Assembly (NCBI RefSeq): GCF_012933385.1
Contig: NZ_JABBPN010000006.1
Span: forward strand, 62,001 to 126,000
Origin: Paenibacillus lemnae
Lineage (GTDB): Bacteria > Bacillota > Bacilli > Paenibacillales > Paenibacillaceae
Reading direction: 5' to 3'
DNA length: 64,000 nucleotides
In this document: in pieces, positions 26,437-35,325 of the stretch
Layout: every line of letters starts with the position of its first letter
Numbering within the stretch: the first letter of the stretch is position 1
The notes under the pieces: generated by a model
Database searches by the model: none
The model's input: the letters and a program-made list of their open reading frames with translations, nothing else
What the model was told of the DNA's origin: nothing
Made by a program: the position numbers and the translations under genes

Positions 26437-28308
26437 TTAAGATGCAGCCTTTTCCATCTGAACACGGAAGGCAAAGCGGGCCCCTCGTTCCTTACGCGGT
26501 TCCAGCCATATTTCCCCTTCCATCATCTCTACTAATTTATTGCATATGGCAAGCCCAAGACCTGTCCCCTCATATCTGCGCTGACCACTTCCCCCATTGT
26601 TCAGCTGAGAGAATGGTTTGAACAGGTTGTCCGCTTTCTTCGGGTCAATGCCAATGCCCGTATCGGTAACGGTAAATTCAAGCATATAGCGGCCAGCAGT
26701 CTCTCCGGCAATCCGAACCTCCAGAGAAACCGAGCCCTGCTCTGTAAATTTCAGCGCATTGCCGATCAGATTAACGAGGATCTGCCGCAGCCTCATGGGA
26801 TCCCCAAGGATCAGCTCCGGGATCTCCTGATCCAGACTGTACTTGACAACAATATCTTTATCTCTCGAGATAATCTCGAATAAGTCAAAACACTCCTCTA
26901 TCAGCTGCCGGATACTGAATATTTCATTGACCAGCGTCACTTTACCGGCTTCCATTTTAGATAGATCAAGAATATCATTGATGACGGTTAACAGTGCATG
27001 ACTGCTCTTGGCTTGCAGCTCAAGCAGTTCTTTGCGGTCCTCATCCTCTTCCCCGTCCGAGAGCAGCTCATTAATTCCGATAATACCGTTCAGCGGAGTC
27101 CGGAGTTCATGACTCATTGTTGCCAGAAATTCACTCTTAATGTTGGCTGCACTTTCTGCCGCTTCCTTGGCGGCCATTAATTCCTGCTCGAACAGACGCT
27201 TGTGGGTAACGTCTTTGGTGATGATATAGGATAAATGGTGTCCCGGATTTTCAAGTGGAAATACGGTCGCGCTATGAACTACCATACTTCCATCCTGGTG
27301 TTTTAAGCGAACCTCGACCTGCCTGGGGCTGCCTCCCGCAGCTTGACGGACCGCAGCCATCATAATAAGAAAGTCTCTCCGCTTCCAGAACAGGGCGTCC
27401 AGATCTGCGGAAAGCAGTTCTTCAGCCGTATATCCTGTGGTGGCCAGTACGGCTGGATTTGCGCTTAATATTTTACGTTGAAGGTGATCAATACAAATGA
27501 CCAGGTCCGGATTATGCTCAAACAAGGTCATATATCGTCTCTCATTAAACTTGGCATGCGAAAGCACCTTTTTACGGTCAAGATAAAGTCCGGTCAAGAT
27601 TAAGAAAACGAGTATAATTGCTGCACCGCTCACCATCACAGACAACACTGTAGTGTCTAAATGACGTTCAGCGATAATGCCGGATTTTTGTTTGACCGAT
27701 GTGAACATCGTTCCAGCCATAGCTGTGTAATGCATAGCCGATACGGCGATGCCGAGGCATACAGCACCTGATACTTTTTTGAAGGTTATTTTACGGAACT
27801 GGTCGCGGGGTGATCGGTACATGCCCAGGTATAAACCGGTAAATACAGCAGCCATCGTGATAATGACGGAAAGCAGCATATACATAAGATTTTGCTGATA
27901 GATTAGAGGTGATTGGATAGCCAGCATACCCGCATAATGCATCGAAACAATGGCCATGGAGATAAGCAGACCACTCAGAATAAAACGCATTTTGGAAATG
28001 ATATGATCACTAAACATCAGGCGTACCGCGAAAAAAGAAGCCATCACAGGCAGAAGAAATGAAACGGTAAACATCACCGGTTCGTAATTCACAGAATAAC
28101 CCAGATTCAGGGAGAGCATACCTGTAAAGTGCATCCCCCATATTCCTGCACCCAATATCAGTGAAATCAGAAATATGTACAACAACGATTGTTTTTGTTG
28201 AATGATGACCCAATCGATTAAATCTAATGCAAGATAAGCAGCAATCACGGCTATTGAAACAGAAAGAACAACGGTCCATTCATTGTATCCGTTCATCATG
28301 TCATGCAT
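26437..28308 (-). CDS. MHYT-PAS sensor histidine kinase
   Basis: The 623-residue protein starts with a seven-helix MHYT membrane domain; three copies of the motif are visible (MHFTGM, MHYAGM, MHYTAM), thought to bind a metal and sense a diatomic gas. A PAS domain follows (about 270-375, NPDLVICIDHLQ), then HisKA with the phosphorylated His400 in SHELRTPL, and the HATPase blocks NLIGNALKFTE, DTGIGIDP and GTGLGLAICNKLVEMM. No response regulator gene is adjacent, so it is an orphan kinase here. An AGGAG site supports the ATG at 28308. Confidence 0.9.
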   Translation of the reverse strand: MHDMMNGYNEWTVVLSVSIAVIAAYLALDLIDWVIIQQKQSLLYIFLISLILGAGIWGMHFTGMLSLNLGYSVNYEPVMFTVSFLLPVMASFFAVRLMFSDHIISKMRFILSGLLISMAIVSMHYAGMLAIQSPLIYQQNLMYMLLSVIITMAAVFTGLYLGMYRSPRDQFRKITFKKVSGAVCLGIAVSAMHYTAMAGTMFTSVKQKSGIIAERHLDTTVLSVMVSGAAIILVFLILTGLYLDRKKVLSHAKFNERRYMTLFEHNPDLVICIDHLQRKILSANPAVLATTGYTAEELLSADLDALFWKRRDFLIMMAAVRQAAGGSPRQVEVRLKHQDGSMVVHSATVFPLENPGHHLSYIITKDVTHKRLFEQELMAAKEAAESAANIKSEFLATMSHELRTPLNGIIGINELLSDGEEDEDRKELLELQAKSSHALLTVINDILDLSKMEAGKVTLVNEIFSIRQLIEECFDLFEIISRDKDIVVKYSLDQEIPELILGDPMRLRQILVNLIGNALKFTEQGSVSLEVRIAGETAGRYMLEFTVTDTGIGIDPKKADNLFKPFSQLNNGGSGQRRYEGTGLGLAICNKLVEMMEGEIWLEPRKERGARFAFRVQMEKAAS

Positions 28309-28499
28309 CAGAAGACGCTCCTGTCATAGTGATCTCCACCCTGCTATCCTCATTAAAGAGTATGATTTACAAAAAAGCAACCCTGTCGACATAACCAGAC
28401 AGTTCACGATAATCGGACTAAAGTCCTGCTTGTTGGGCACCTAGTTTTAAGGTTTATGATCAATATAACTTTGTTTAATTAATGAGTGATTAATAGACG

Positions 28500-28528
28500 T
28501 TGTTTAATGAAATAAGTTAATATATAAA
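28500..28528 (+). promoter_or_regulatory. Promoter of the ECF sigma operon
   Basis: TTGTTT (28500-28505) and TATAAA (28523-28528) are 17 bases apart, 40 bases before the GTG start. It looks like sigma-A, not an ECF-type promoter. Confidence 0.45.
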
Positions 28529-28568
28529 ATAGACTAGCAAAGAGATACACCGGAGAGGAGATTGTCGT

Positions 28569-29156
28569 GTGTCTAATCGTTTACAACTGCTTCTGGCAGC
28601 AGATTTTGAGAATATTAACGAATCTCTACAGGAAGAGATATATTATGAGTTTTATGATCTCGTTTATGGACAGATCATGTATATCATGAGAGATCATGCG
28701 GCAGCAGAGGATATTATACAAGATGCCTTCCTCAAAGTGATCACGAGTAAGCCTGAATTTGACAGTGAAGGTAAGCTGAAAGCCTGGCTTCGGGTGGTCA
28801 CTAAAAATTCCACCATGAATTTTTTAAGAAAAAATAAAAAATACCGTAACCAAGTCGATGTTGACCGTGTTTTTATAAGTGAAGAGGAATTGGTCCCATC
28901 TTCTACAAATGTAGAACACCAAGTCGAGTCCAAATTAATGGAGGAGTCCATTACAGGCTATTTGGCTGAAATGAGACCAGAGTACCGGCTTCTGATCGAA
29001 TACCGCTGGAAACACGGATTATCATACAAAGAAATAGCAGACCTGCTGGACACGAAGGAAGAGATTGTGAAACAGCGGCTGTATCGCGCCAGGGAATCCG
29101 TGAAGAAAAAGCTACAGAGGGAATGGGGTGTACTAGATGAGCAACGAAAAATTTGA
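28569..29156 (+). CDS. ECF-family RNA polymerase sigma factor
   Basis: The 195-residue protein has sigma region 2 (EEIYYEFYDLVYGQIMYIMRDHAAAEDIIQDAF, shown by its core AAEDIIQDAFLK) and region 4 (MRPEYRLLIEYRWKHGLSYKEIA core, HTH ending KQRLYRARESVKKKL). Regions 1.1 and 3 are absent, as in ECF factors. GTG 28569 has GAGAGGAG upstream. Its last 20 bases overlap the next gene, an apparent membrane anti-sigma factor, which is the usual arrangement for signal-released sigma factors. Confidence 0.87.
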   Translation: MSNRLQLLLAADFENINESLQEEIYYEFYDLVYGQIMYIMRDHAAAEDIIQDAFLKVITSKPEFDSEGKLKAWLRVVTKNSTMNFLRKNKKYRNQVDVDRVFISEEELVPSSTNVEHQVESKLMEESITGYLAEMRPEYRLLIEYRWKHGLSYKEIADLLDTKEEIVKQRLYRARESVKKKLQREWGVLDEQRKI

Positions 29157-29979
29157 CGAGAGGTTTGATCAAGCTTTTGAAGAAGCTTTTGATGCAGCTG
29201 CATCAAAAGTTGATTCTCCCTACCCTGCTCCTGATACTAAACAGCAGTCCTGGCAAAAGATTAAACAGCAGCTGGATCACAAGAAGAAACGCAGGAAGCG
29301 CAAACAGCACTATCAAATTGCTGGAGTGATTGCAGCATCTGTGGTTGGTGGTGCGGTTATCTTCTCGCCACCTGCCATGACACAGGCTATATCCCCGATT
29401 TACCAGCAAGTCAAGGATTTTGGAGATGGAATCTTGCAGGTCGTATCCGGACGTGACGAGCCTAAACAAGAGGATTACTCACGTGCCAAGACACCTCCTC
29501 CTCCTGGATATTTTGATGATGATCCGGAAGCGGAGATGCATGGTTACAAAGAGAATAGCGCTGTTGCTGAGTCAAACTCCGCAGATTACGACTTTACGCT
29601 GGAAGAAGTCAAACAGCAGGCGACCTTTGTTTTACCTGAATTTAAGTATATTCCTGAAGGATTTGAGTTCGATGATATCCGAGTTACGGAGCTAAAAAGA
29701 ACGGATCCTATTAATTGGGTAACCACACTCTATTTAAACGATAAGGGTCAATCTTTGACTTTCTCGATTCATAACCTGGCCGATGGCAGGAAGGTCACTG
29801 TAGGCGTGTTAGGGGAGTTAAGCGAGATAACGTTAAAATCTGGTGACAAGGGCCAGTTCATGGAACTGTCTAATGGTCATAACAACGTAGACTTTATTCA
29901 CGACAATCTTCGAATTATTATTTCTGGACCGTTTGGTAAAGACGAACTCTTGAAGATTGCTAACAGTATGGAACAGTAG
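29137..29979 (+). CDS. Membrane anti-sigma factor with DUF4367 domain
   Basis: This 280-residue protein has a polar N-terminal part (1-58) rich in Asp, Glu and Lys, one transmembrane helix (about 62-82, IAGVIAASVVGGAVIF), a proline-rich linker (TPPPPGYFDDD) and an extracellular DUF4367 domain (about 155-278: FVLPEFKYIPEGFEF, FISGPFGKDELLKIANSM-like end). It overlaps the sigma gene by 20 bases, so translation is coupled. By family it holds the sigma factor at the membrane until a surface signal is received. There is no zinc-binding HxxxCxxC motif. Confidence 0.75.
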   Translation: MSNEKFDERFDQAFEEAFDAAASKVDSPYPAPDTKQQSWQKIKQQLDHKKKRRKRKQHYQIAGVIAASVVGGAVIFSPPAMTQAISPIYQQVKDFGDGILQVVSGRDEPKQEDYSRAKTPPPPGYFDDDPEAEMHGYKENSAVAESNSADYDFTLEEVKQQATFVLPEFKYIPEGFEFDDIRVTELKRTDPINWVTTLYLNDKGQSLTFSIHNLADGRKVTVGVLGELSEITLKSGDKGQFMELSNGHNNVDFIHDNLRIIISGPFGKDELLKIANSMEQ

Positions 29980-30011
29980 GTTTCTGTTAGAAGTGTATAC
30001 TGTATCGAAAC

Positions 30012-30044
30012 AAACAGGCGCTGCCACGGTGAGCACGCCTGTTT
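30012..30044 (+). terminator. Terminator of the sigma/anti-sigma operon
   Basis: Stem AAACAGGCG / CGCCTGTTT followed by GGTTTATC. Confidence 0.7.
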
Positions 30045-30069
30045 GGTTTATCCTATTTTATTAGTTCCA

Positions 30070-30564
30070 TTATCTTAAAATCGTTTCTGTATATGCGGTT
30101 CTCTCTTCGTTAATTGTTCCTTTCTTGATCCAGTGAACCGTTCTGCCTCTGTAATAATAGCCGGTTAATGCACTGAATTGTTTGTTCCCACTATAAATTT
30201 GCGAGTTATTAACTTGTCCAGCATCAGTGCCATTGTCAACCCAGGCTGACCCATTCCAGCGCTGCAGTGTGTAATTTACACCCAGAGAATCGACAATGCT
30301 GTTCGCATTTGTAGACGCAGAGATGGTAAACTGAATCGTACCATTCTTGAATAATGAAGATTCAATAGCAGCTAAATACACATTCGACTGATTCACCGAC
30401 ATGGTGTTGTATTCAACAGGCGGGGGTGGTGTAAGGGCTCCAGGCTCCATGAAAGGTTCATGGGTCGAAGAATCAGCTGAAGCCGCGGTCGCTAATGCCA
30501 AGCTGAGCATCAAGCTTGTGATAAATGCAGCTCCGATTTTGGTGCGTCTCATTACTTTGGACAT
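30070..30564 (-). CDS. Secreted protein of unknown function
   Basis: Starting at ATG 30564 (AGGTG upstream), the 164-residue protein has a Sec signal peptide with likely cleavage after ATAASA. The mature part begins with a proline-rich stretch (PGALTPPPPVEYN) and is Ser/Thr/Asn/Tyr-rich, ending in a block with YYYRGRTVHWIKKGTINEER. This could be a beta-rich secreted or surface protein. I do not recognise a family. Terminators bracket it. Confidence 0.6.
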   Translation of the reverse strand: MSKVMRRTKIGAAFITSLMLSLALATAASADSSTHEPFMEPGALTPPPPVEYNTMSVNQSNVYLAAIESSLFKNGTIQFTISASTNANSIVDSLGVNYTLQRWNGSAWVDNGTDAGQVNNSQIYSGNKQFSALTGYYYRGRTVHWIKKGTINEERTAYTETILR

Positions 30565-30655
30565 AATATCACCTTTTCCCTTATAATAAATACCATCCAT
30601 ATATTAACATGTCGAGTGATGATGTTCATTGCATTTTTTTCCAGTTTCAATCGTA

Positions 30656-30686
30656 AAAAAACCAGCGGATGATCCGCTGGTTTCTT
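30656..30686. terminator. Strong bidirectional terminator
   Basis: Stem AAACCAGCGGAT / ATCCGCTGGTTT with A7 before and TTTCTT after. Serves the CNNM/CBS gene on the minus strand. Confidence 0.8.
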
Positions 30687-30694
30687 AAATACCG

Positions 30695-32038
30695 TTATGA
30701 AGCACCAGCCTCCAGCAGTTCAGAAGAATGGTGACGTATCAGATGAATGCGTGAAATACGCATATGCTCGCTTTCCTCAACAACAAACAAATACCCTTCA
30801 TAATCATAGGAAAGCCCTTTGTGAGGCACTACAGCCTCTAAGCGTGCAGAAAGCCATCCGCCAATCGTGTCATAATCCTCTGTATCTACTTGCAGACCGA
30901 AACGGTCGTTTAATTCTTCAATCAACATCAGGCCGTCGATGGAATACTCATCTTCAGAGACCATTTCGATAACCTGACGTTCTTCATCAAATTCATCCTG
31001 AATCTCCCCGACGATTTCCTCCATGATATCCTCTAGTGTGACCAGACCCGAAGTTCCACCATATTCGTCAATCAGGATGGCAATCTGGGTTTTACTGCGC
31101 TGCATTCGTTTCAGAAGTTCACTAATCTTAATCGACTCCGGTACCGCAATGATGGGACGGATCAGTGATAGCTGATCACCGACATGCCCCCGCATGAGAT
31201 CCTTGATATGGACAAAACCTGAGATATGATCTTTATCCTCATCACAAATCGGGTAACGTGTCCTCATGTTGTCCAGTGCGATATCCAGATTCTCTTCCAT
31301 CGACAGATTGGAGTACAGGCAGATCATATCGGTCCGCGGTATCATAATTTCCCGTGCTGTCGTGTCAGCAAACTCGAAAATATTATCCACGAGCGCAAGC
31401 TCCGTATCATTTATTAATCCAACCTCACTGCTCTCTTTCATCAGATCAAGAATTTCCTCTTCGGTGTGCACAGATCCTTTCTCCACAACCGGTGTCATTC
31501 GGAAAATCCGGAGAATCAGATTGGATACCCCATTGACCAGCCATATGACCGGAAATGTCAGCGTATGAAACCATTTCACCACCCATACGGTGGAAAGGGT
31601 CATACGTTCTGCTTTGCGCACAGCTACCGTTTTGGGAGCCAGCTCTCCGAAAATCATGTGCATCGTGACGATCAAGGCAAACGCCAAAATAATCGCTACC
31701 GCATGAAGTGCCGCATCACTCCATCCCAAATTGGAAAACCACGGCGCGAACATGTTCGCGATCGCCCTTTCACCCAAAAAGCCCAATGCAAGTGTAGAAC
31801 ATGTAATTCCCAGCTGGCATGCGGACAAATATGGATCCAGATTGCGTAAAATCATTTGAGCCTGCATGGCACTGCGATTTCCTTCTTCCGCCAAGGCATC
31901 GATCCGGCTGCCTTTCACCTTCAACAATGCAATTTCAGCAGTGACAAAAAATCCGTTAATAAACACCAGAACCAGTACTAAAGATATACCTAACAGACTC
32001 GGTAAGGGGTCACTCAATATTTCTCCTATCCGCCGCAT
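30695..32038 (-). CDS. HlyC/CorC (CNNM) family transporter with CBS pair
   Basis: The 447-residue protein has an N-terminal DUF21/CNNM membrane domain (about 15-200, with FFVTAEIALLKVKGSRI), a CBS pair (about 215-340, IMIPRTDMICL, LIDEYGGTSGLVTLEDIMEEIVG) and a C-terminal CorC_HlyC domain (about 355-435). Bacillales members such as MpfA (YhdP) export magnesium. The ATG at 32038 has only a weak ribosome site; the strong GGAGGTG lies 20 bases upstream, inside a 26-codon leader frame that ends in TGA three codons before this ATG and in the same frame. Ion specificity is inferred. Confidence 0.87.
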   Translation of the reverse strand: MRRIGEILSDPLPSLLGISLVLVLVFINGFFVTAEIALLKVKGSRIDALAEEGNRSAMQAQMILRNLDPYLSACQLGITCSTLALGFLGERAIANMFAPWFSNLGWSDAALHAVAIILAFALIVTMHMIFGELAPKTVAVRKAERMTLSTVWVVKWFHTLTFPVIWLVNGVSNLILRIFRMTPVVEKGSVHTEEEILDLMKESSEVGLINDTELALVDNIFEFADTTAREIMIPRTDMICLYSNLSMEENLDIALDNMRTRYPICDEDKDHISGFVHIKDLMRGHVGDQLSLIRPIIAVPESIKISELLKRMQRSKTQIAILIDEYGGTSGLVTLEDIMEEIVGEIQDEFDEERQVIEMVSEDEYSIDGLMLIEELNDRFGLQVDTEDYDTIGGWLSARLEAVVPHKGLSYDYEGYLFVVEESEHMRISRIHLIRHHSSELLEAGAS

Positions 32039-32044
32039 TAATTC

Positions 32045-32125
32045 TCAGGGCGAATAGGAACACCTCCTTCGGTTATTAAAAATGTTTGAAGCCAACAGGT
32101 CACTCAGCGTCTTCGTATTCAGCAT
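32045..32125 (-). CDS. Possible 26-codon leader peptide ahead of the CNNM gene
   Basis: An ATG at 32125 opens a frame beginning MLNTKTLSDLLASN and ending in NRRRCSYSP, then TGA at 32045-32047. The next two codons lead to the CNNM ATG in the same frame. It lies inside the 5' untranslated part behind the promoter at 32183-32210. The ribosome site (GGGAAG) is modest. It may be a translated leader for metal or stress control, or chance. Confidence 0.25.
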   Translation of the reverse strand: MLNTKTLSDLLASNIFNNRRRCSYSP

Positions 32126-32182
32126 CAACTTCCCAATGGACTCATCTCCTTGTCTTATTAACGTAGTGAAGCTATACCATTA

Positions 32183-32210
32183 ATTATATAGTTATACACT
32201 ACACAGTCAA
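32183..32210 (-). promoter_or_regulatory. Promoter of the CNNM gene
   Basis: TTGACT (32205-32210) and a perfect TATAAT (32183-32188) are 16 bases apart on the minus strand, about 145 bases before the CNNM start. Confidence 0.65.
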
Positions 32211-32330
32211 ACCTGCTGATATGCCATGAATCTGTGATGTTACAAGCTATATTTAGCAAAACATGACTTTCTCTCCCTCATTCATCGAATCATGCTGTAT
32301 CGGGAGTTTGTTCCATTGGTCCCATTATCG

Positions 32331-32374
32331 AAAAAAAACGTCAGATCAACAGCCTGAAGGCTGTCGGTCTGACG
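32331..32374 (-). terminator. Terminator of gerQ
   Basis: Nested stems CGTCAGA/TCTGACG and ACAGCC/GGCTGT with A8 on the left, which is T8 on the gerQ transcript. Confidence 0.8.
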
Positions 32375-32400
32375 CTCTAGAGCATTTCTGGTGATTGGCG

Positions 32401-32913
32401 TTACCGCCCACCTTGTGACGGATTTCCGATGACACCTGGATATTGATACGTAAGCGGCTCATCAAATACGACATAATCCAGGTTTACCATGAGGAGAATA
32501 ATTCTGCGGCCCGTCTGACGCTCGGAGATGATAATGTGATCCCGTCCCGCTGCCTCAATGACTCCTGAGAAAATTTTAGCATTCCACTGGGAGTTGTTCT
32601 CATATGTCATATAAAACGTGGCCGGTTTCCCTAAATTCAGACGAAGAATATTTTCGATATAAGACTGTTCAAATTGCGGGGCAGGCATCACTTTGCCGGT
32701 AGGAGAAATAGGTGCTCCGCTCATCACTTGAGGAGGTACATTCGCGCTGTATCCTGCTCCTCCCATGTTCTGCTGAGGGACATTAGCGGTATATCCTCCG
32801 TTATTCATATTCTGACCGGTATATCCAGAAGCGCTGCGGCTGGGAACTTGCTGCTGCAGACCAGGATATCCATTCCCGATCGCTCCATTGGTTGATCCGC
32901 CAAAATTAAACAT
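32401..32913 (-). CDS. gerQ: Spore coat protein GerQ
   Basis: The 170-residue protein has a variable N-terminal half rich in Gly, Asn, Gln and Tyr (GGYTANVPQQN, GAGYSANVPPQ repeats) and the conserved GerQ domain from about residue 85 (YIENILRLNLGKPATFYMTYE core, GRDHIIISERQTGRR, LDYVVFDEPLTY). GerQ is an inner coat protein cross-linked by transglutaminase and is needed for CwlJ placement and germination. It lies directly downstream of cwlJ, as in B. subtilis. Confidence 0.92.
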   Translation of the reverse strand: MFNFGGSTNGAIGNGYPGLQQQVPSRSASGYTGQNMNNGGYTANVPQQNMGGAGYSANVPPQVMSGAPISPTGKVMPAPQFEQSYIENILRLNLGKPATFYMTYENNSQWNAKIFSGVIEAAGRDHIIISERQTGRRIILLMVNLDYVVFDEPLTYQYPGVIGNPSQGGR

Positions 32914-32945
32914 AAGTATTTTCCTCCTTCATTATAAACAAATCT

Positions 32946-33368
32946 TTAGTATACATTTGGACAATCTGCCGACGTTGGTCTGAAGAAGCAGTGAGCTTTA
33001 AACCTCCCTGTATTCTCCTGGTTAAACCAAGTAGGAGGGCAATCACCTACTGGACGGAAAAACCAGAGCGCATTGTTCGCAGGCCACGTCCGTTCTCCGC
33101 CAATCGTTCGTCTAGCTAATCTGCGGTCACGTTCCCGTGCTCTTTGATAAAAATATCCCTTTTGTGTCGCTTCAAATCCACCCGGACTTTGAAACACCAT
33201 ATCATTCATATTCCGGATGTTTTTGAAATCGAGACAATTGGATAAAATACGGTTCACGCCCACATTTCCAACCATCAGCATCCCCTGCTCGCCTTCGCCT
33301 TCAGCTTCAGCACGCAGCAATCTTGCAAGCAAGTCGACATCCGCAGCATTCGCTTTAATGACAGCCAC
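32946..33368 (-). CDS. cwlJ: Spore cortex-lytic hydrolase CwlJ
   Basis: I choose GTG 33368 behind GGAGGAGG, giving 140 residues that align with B. subtilis CwlJ from its first residue. The hydrolase_2 (SleB/CwlJ) domain is complete: LARLLRAEAEGEGEQGM with the probable catalytic Glu, GNVGVNRI, GYFYQRARERDR, LWFFRPVGDCP and HCFFRPT. There is no signal peptide, because CwlJ is packed into the coat from the mother cell. It degrades cortex peptidoglycan during germination and needs GerQ, encoded next. Confidence 0.92.
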   Translation of the reverse strand: MAVIKANAADVDLLARLLRAEAEGEGEQGMLMVGNVGVNRILSNCLDFKNIRNMNDMVFQSPGGFEATQKGYFYQRARERDRRLARRTIGGERTWPANNALWFFRPVGDCPPTWFNQENTGRFKAHCFFRPTSADCPNVY

Positions 33369-33400
33369 AGCTCTCCTCCTCCCGCACTTCAATTTCACAC

Positions 33401-33408
33401 ATCGTATG
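33401..33408 (-). promoter_or_regulatory. Possible sigma-E -10 box for cwlJ-gerQ
   Basis: CATACGAT on the minus strand differs by one base from the sigma-E -10 consensus CATACAAT and lies 33 bases before the cwlJ start. The -35 region is a poor match. Confidence 0.35.
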
Positions 33409-33445
33409 ATATGTGCATTCGCCTATAAAAGTGACACCAAAACGC

Positions 33446-33486
33446 AAAAAAAGCAGCATGCTGTCCCAAAGGGTCAGCATGCTGCT
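33446..33486 (-). terminator. Terminator of copC-copD
   Basis: Perfect 12-bp stem AGCAGCATGCTG / CAGCATGCTGCT with A7 on the left (T7 on the transcript). Confidence 0.85.
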
Positions 33487-33493
33487 GGATGAA

Positions 33494-34576
33494 CTACATA
33501 ACGGAGAGCATGATACCGGAGTACAATGCGGCTGCCCCTGCCAAAGCGAACAGTAATGCCATAACTGCACTTTTTCTTTTTTTATATGTCACAATGATTC
33601 CAATAAACAACCCGACCGCAGTCAGCATAAGCAGCGTTCCTGTCACACTGAATTGAAATGCAATCTGGCCTCCGTTGTAATCGGGGTGAAATAACGTGAA
33701 GATTGAGGCCGCATTGGAGGCTTCCAGACGCTCAGGAAACGCATGCAGCGCAGGCTGTTGATTTAAATAGCCTGTTACAACATAAATCATAAATAAGAGC
33801 AGTGCTTCGCATTTGGCCCAGAGACGCGGCTGAAACCCGGGCCGGTAATCCAGCATTTTTCTCACAAGAGGTCCATTAATGAACGCGAATAACAGCACAG
33901 GAATGACCAGAATATGCTTGATCAGCAGCGCTTGTCCATAAGGTATAATCCAGCTTTGTACAGGCTGAGGTGCAACGCCGGTCATTAACAGAATGCCGGA
34001 GCCCAGCACAATCACAACGCAGATGACTGCAAAAGGATGGAACCACTTTAGAAACGAACGCCAGCTGTCTCTTTGGTTATTGTAGCTGCTAAATCCTGCC
34101 AGCAGAAGTGTGCCTGTCCATGCAGCCATCGATGTCATATGCGCAAAATGGAACACCTGTCCTTTCCAGCCCATCAAGGATGCGGCATGGTTGGATGATG
34201 CCATCGCTGCTGCTGTGGCCAATACTAACACCGGCAGGAGAAAACGGAGGGCAGATGCAGGCTTTCTAATGACTATCCTTGAAATGACGGCCATCAATAA
34301 AGCCAGCATCACCATCCATATATACCGCTTCCCTTCATCAAAGGAGAACATTACAAACTCGAAAGACGCGTACAATCCCAGGTCATTTTTAAAGAATAAT
34401 ATGATCTGAAGAAGAGGAATGAATCCGCCGATGATGATAAGCAGCGCAGCAAGAGGCCCGATCCAGAGTGGCAATGTGATTTCCGGCCTCCGATGCTTCG
34501 GCAGCAGACTAAGTACGGACAATCCGGCAAGTGTGGCATAACCAAGATATAGAAACGGTTCACTTATCCAGTACAT
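33494..34576 (-). CDS. CopD-family copper resistance/import membrane protein
   Basis: The 360-residue protein has eight or more transmembrane helices and a CopD pattern (SNHAASLMGWKGQVFHFAHMTSMAAWTG in part, GQALLIKHILVIPVL). Histidines in HAASL, HFAHM and LLIKHI are candidate copper ligands. The gene starts two bases after the copC stop. In B. subtilis YcnJ the CopC and CopD parts are one protein; here they are two. The pair probably moves copper across the membrane. Confidence 0.85.
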   Translation of the reverse strand: MYWISEPFLYLGYATLAGLSVLSLLPKHRRPEITLPLWIGPLAALLIIIGGFIPLLQIILFFKNDLGLYASFEFVMFSFDEGKRYIWMVMLALLMAVISRIVIRKPASALRFLLPVLVLATAAAMASSNHAASLMGWKGQVFHFAHMTSMAAWTGTLLLAGFSSYNNQRDSWRSFLKWFHPFAVICVVIVLGSGILLMTGVAPQPVQSWIIPYGQALLIKHILVIPVLLFAFINGPLVRKMLDYRPGFQPRLWAKCEALLLFMIYVVTGYLNQQPALHAFPERLEASNAASIFTLFHPDYNGGQIAFQFSVTGTLLMLTAVGLFIGIIVTYKKRKSAVMALLFALAGAAALYSGIMLSVM

Positions 34577-34578
34577 CG

Positions 34579-35187
34579 TTATCGTTTGCTGCGAGATTGT
34601 CTCAAGATAATCAATGCGCCTGCAGCTGCAATGACAATAATGACCACAACCCAGAGCATAACTCCAGAGCCGTTGTTGTTATCCTCGGATGAAGTTTGTG
34701 GTTGTTGTTCGGGTTCAGCATTTGGTTCCGGTTCAGGGGCTGCTGGTGTATCCGCATTCTCTTCGTTTGCTGTAGGGGCCTCCTCTGATGTATTCTCTTC
34801 TGGAGCAGCCGGAGTTTCAGGTGCCTCTACGGCAAATGTGTACGTGCCCGATACAGGATGTGAATCACCACTGACGATTTTCCATTCCACTTCGTACGTA
34901 CCGGAATCAAGCGGCTTGTCAAATACGGCTTTTAACTGATCTTCTTCGACTGTAATTTCTGGCTTACCCGCAGATTGTCCATCTGTGCCTGAAATAATCA
35001 AGGTACTAAGCGTGGGATCTATCTTCTCATTAAACGTAAGCAGCAGTTCCGTTACATTCTCTGTTGTTGTCGTTTCCGCAGAGGGGGATGCTGTGACCAG
35101 TTTTGAGTGTGCCAAAGCTCCTGACGGAAAGGACACGATGAGAAGCACAGCAATGAACATAGAGATAAATGTAGTTGATTTAGACAC
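34579..35187 (-). CDS. CopC-domain copper-binding protein, membrane-anchored
   Basis: The 202-residue protein has a signal peptide cleaved before HSKLVTASPSAE, so the mature protein begins with the copper-binding His of CopC. The beta-barrel domain (about 27-122) ends with GDSHPVSGTYTF, the second His site. An acidic Pro/Glu/Thr-rich linker (about 125-170) and a C-terminal helix with a basic tail anchor it. GTG 35187 has a perfect AAGGAGG. It is cotranscribed with copD. Confidence 0.88.
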   Translation of the reverse strand: MSKSTTFISMFIAVLLIVSFPSGALAHSKLVTASPSAETTTTENVTELLLTFNEKIDPTLSTLIISGTDGQSAGKPEITVEEDQLKAVFDKPLDSGTYEVEWKIVSGDSHPVSGTYTFAVEAPETPAAPEENTSEEAPTANEENADTPAAPEPEPNAEPEQQPQTSSEDNNNGSGVMLWVVVIIVIAAAGALIILRQSRSKR

Positions 35188-35325
35188 AAAAGCTCCTCCT
35201 TATATATTCCTCATTTCATCCTCCCCATGATAACAAACACGATCTGACAAAGCTAATGAGAGTTTTGTGAAATTTGTTTATGAACTATCACTAGTTTACA
35301 TATTATATGTTATGAGAAAATTATA

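Noticed and set aside
28309-28499. Riboswitch upstream of the sigma factor gene
   Set aside because: No conserved aptamer sequence or terminator/anti-terminator pair is visible.
32036-32180. M-box magnesium riboswitch in the CNNM leader
   Set aside because: The leader is too short and lacks the conserved M-box blocks I know.
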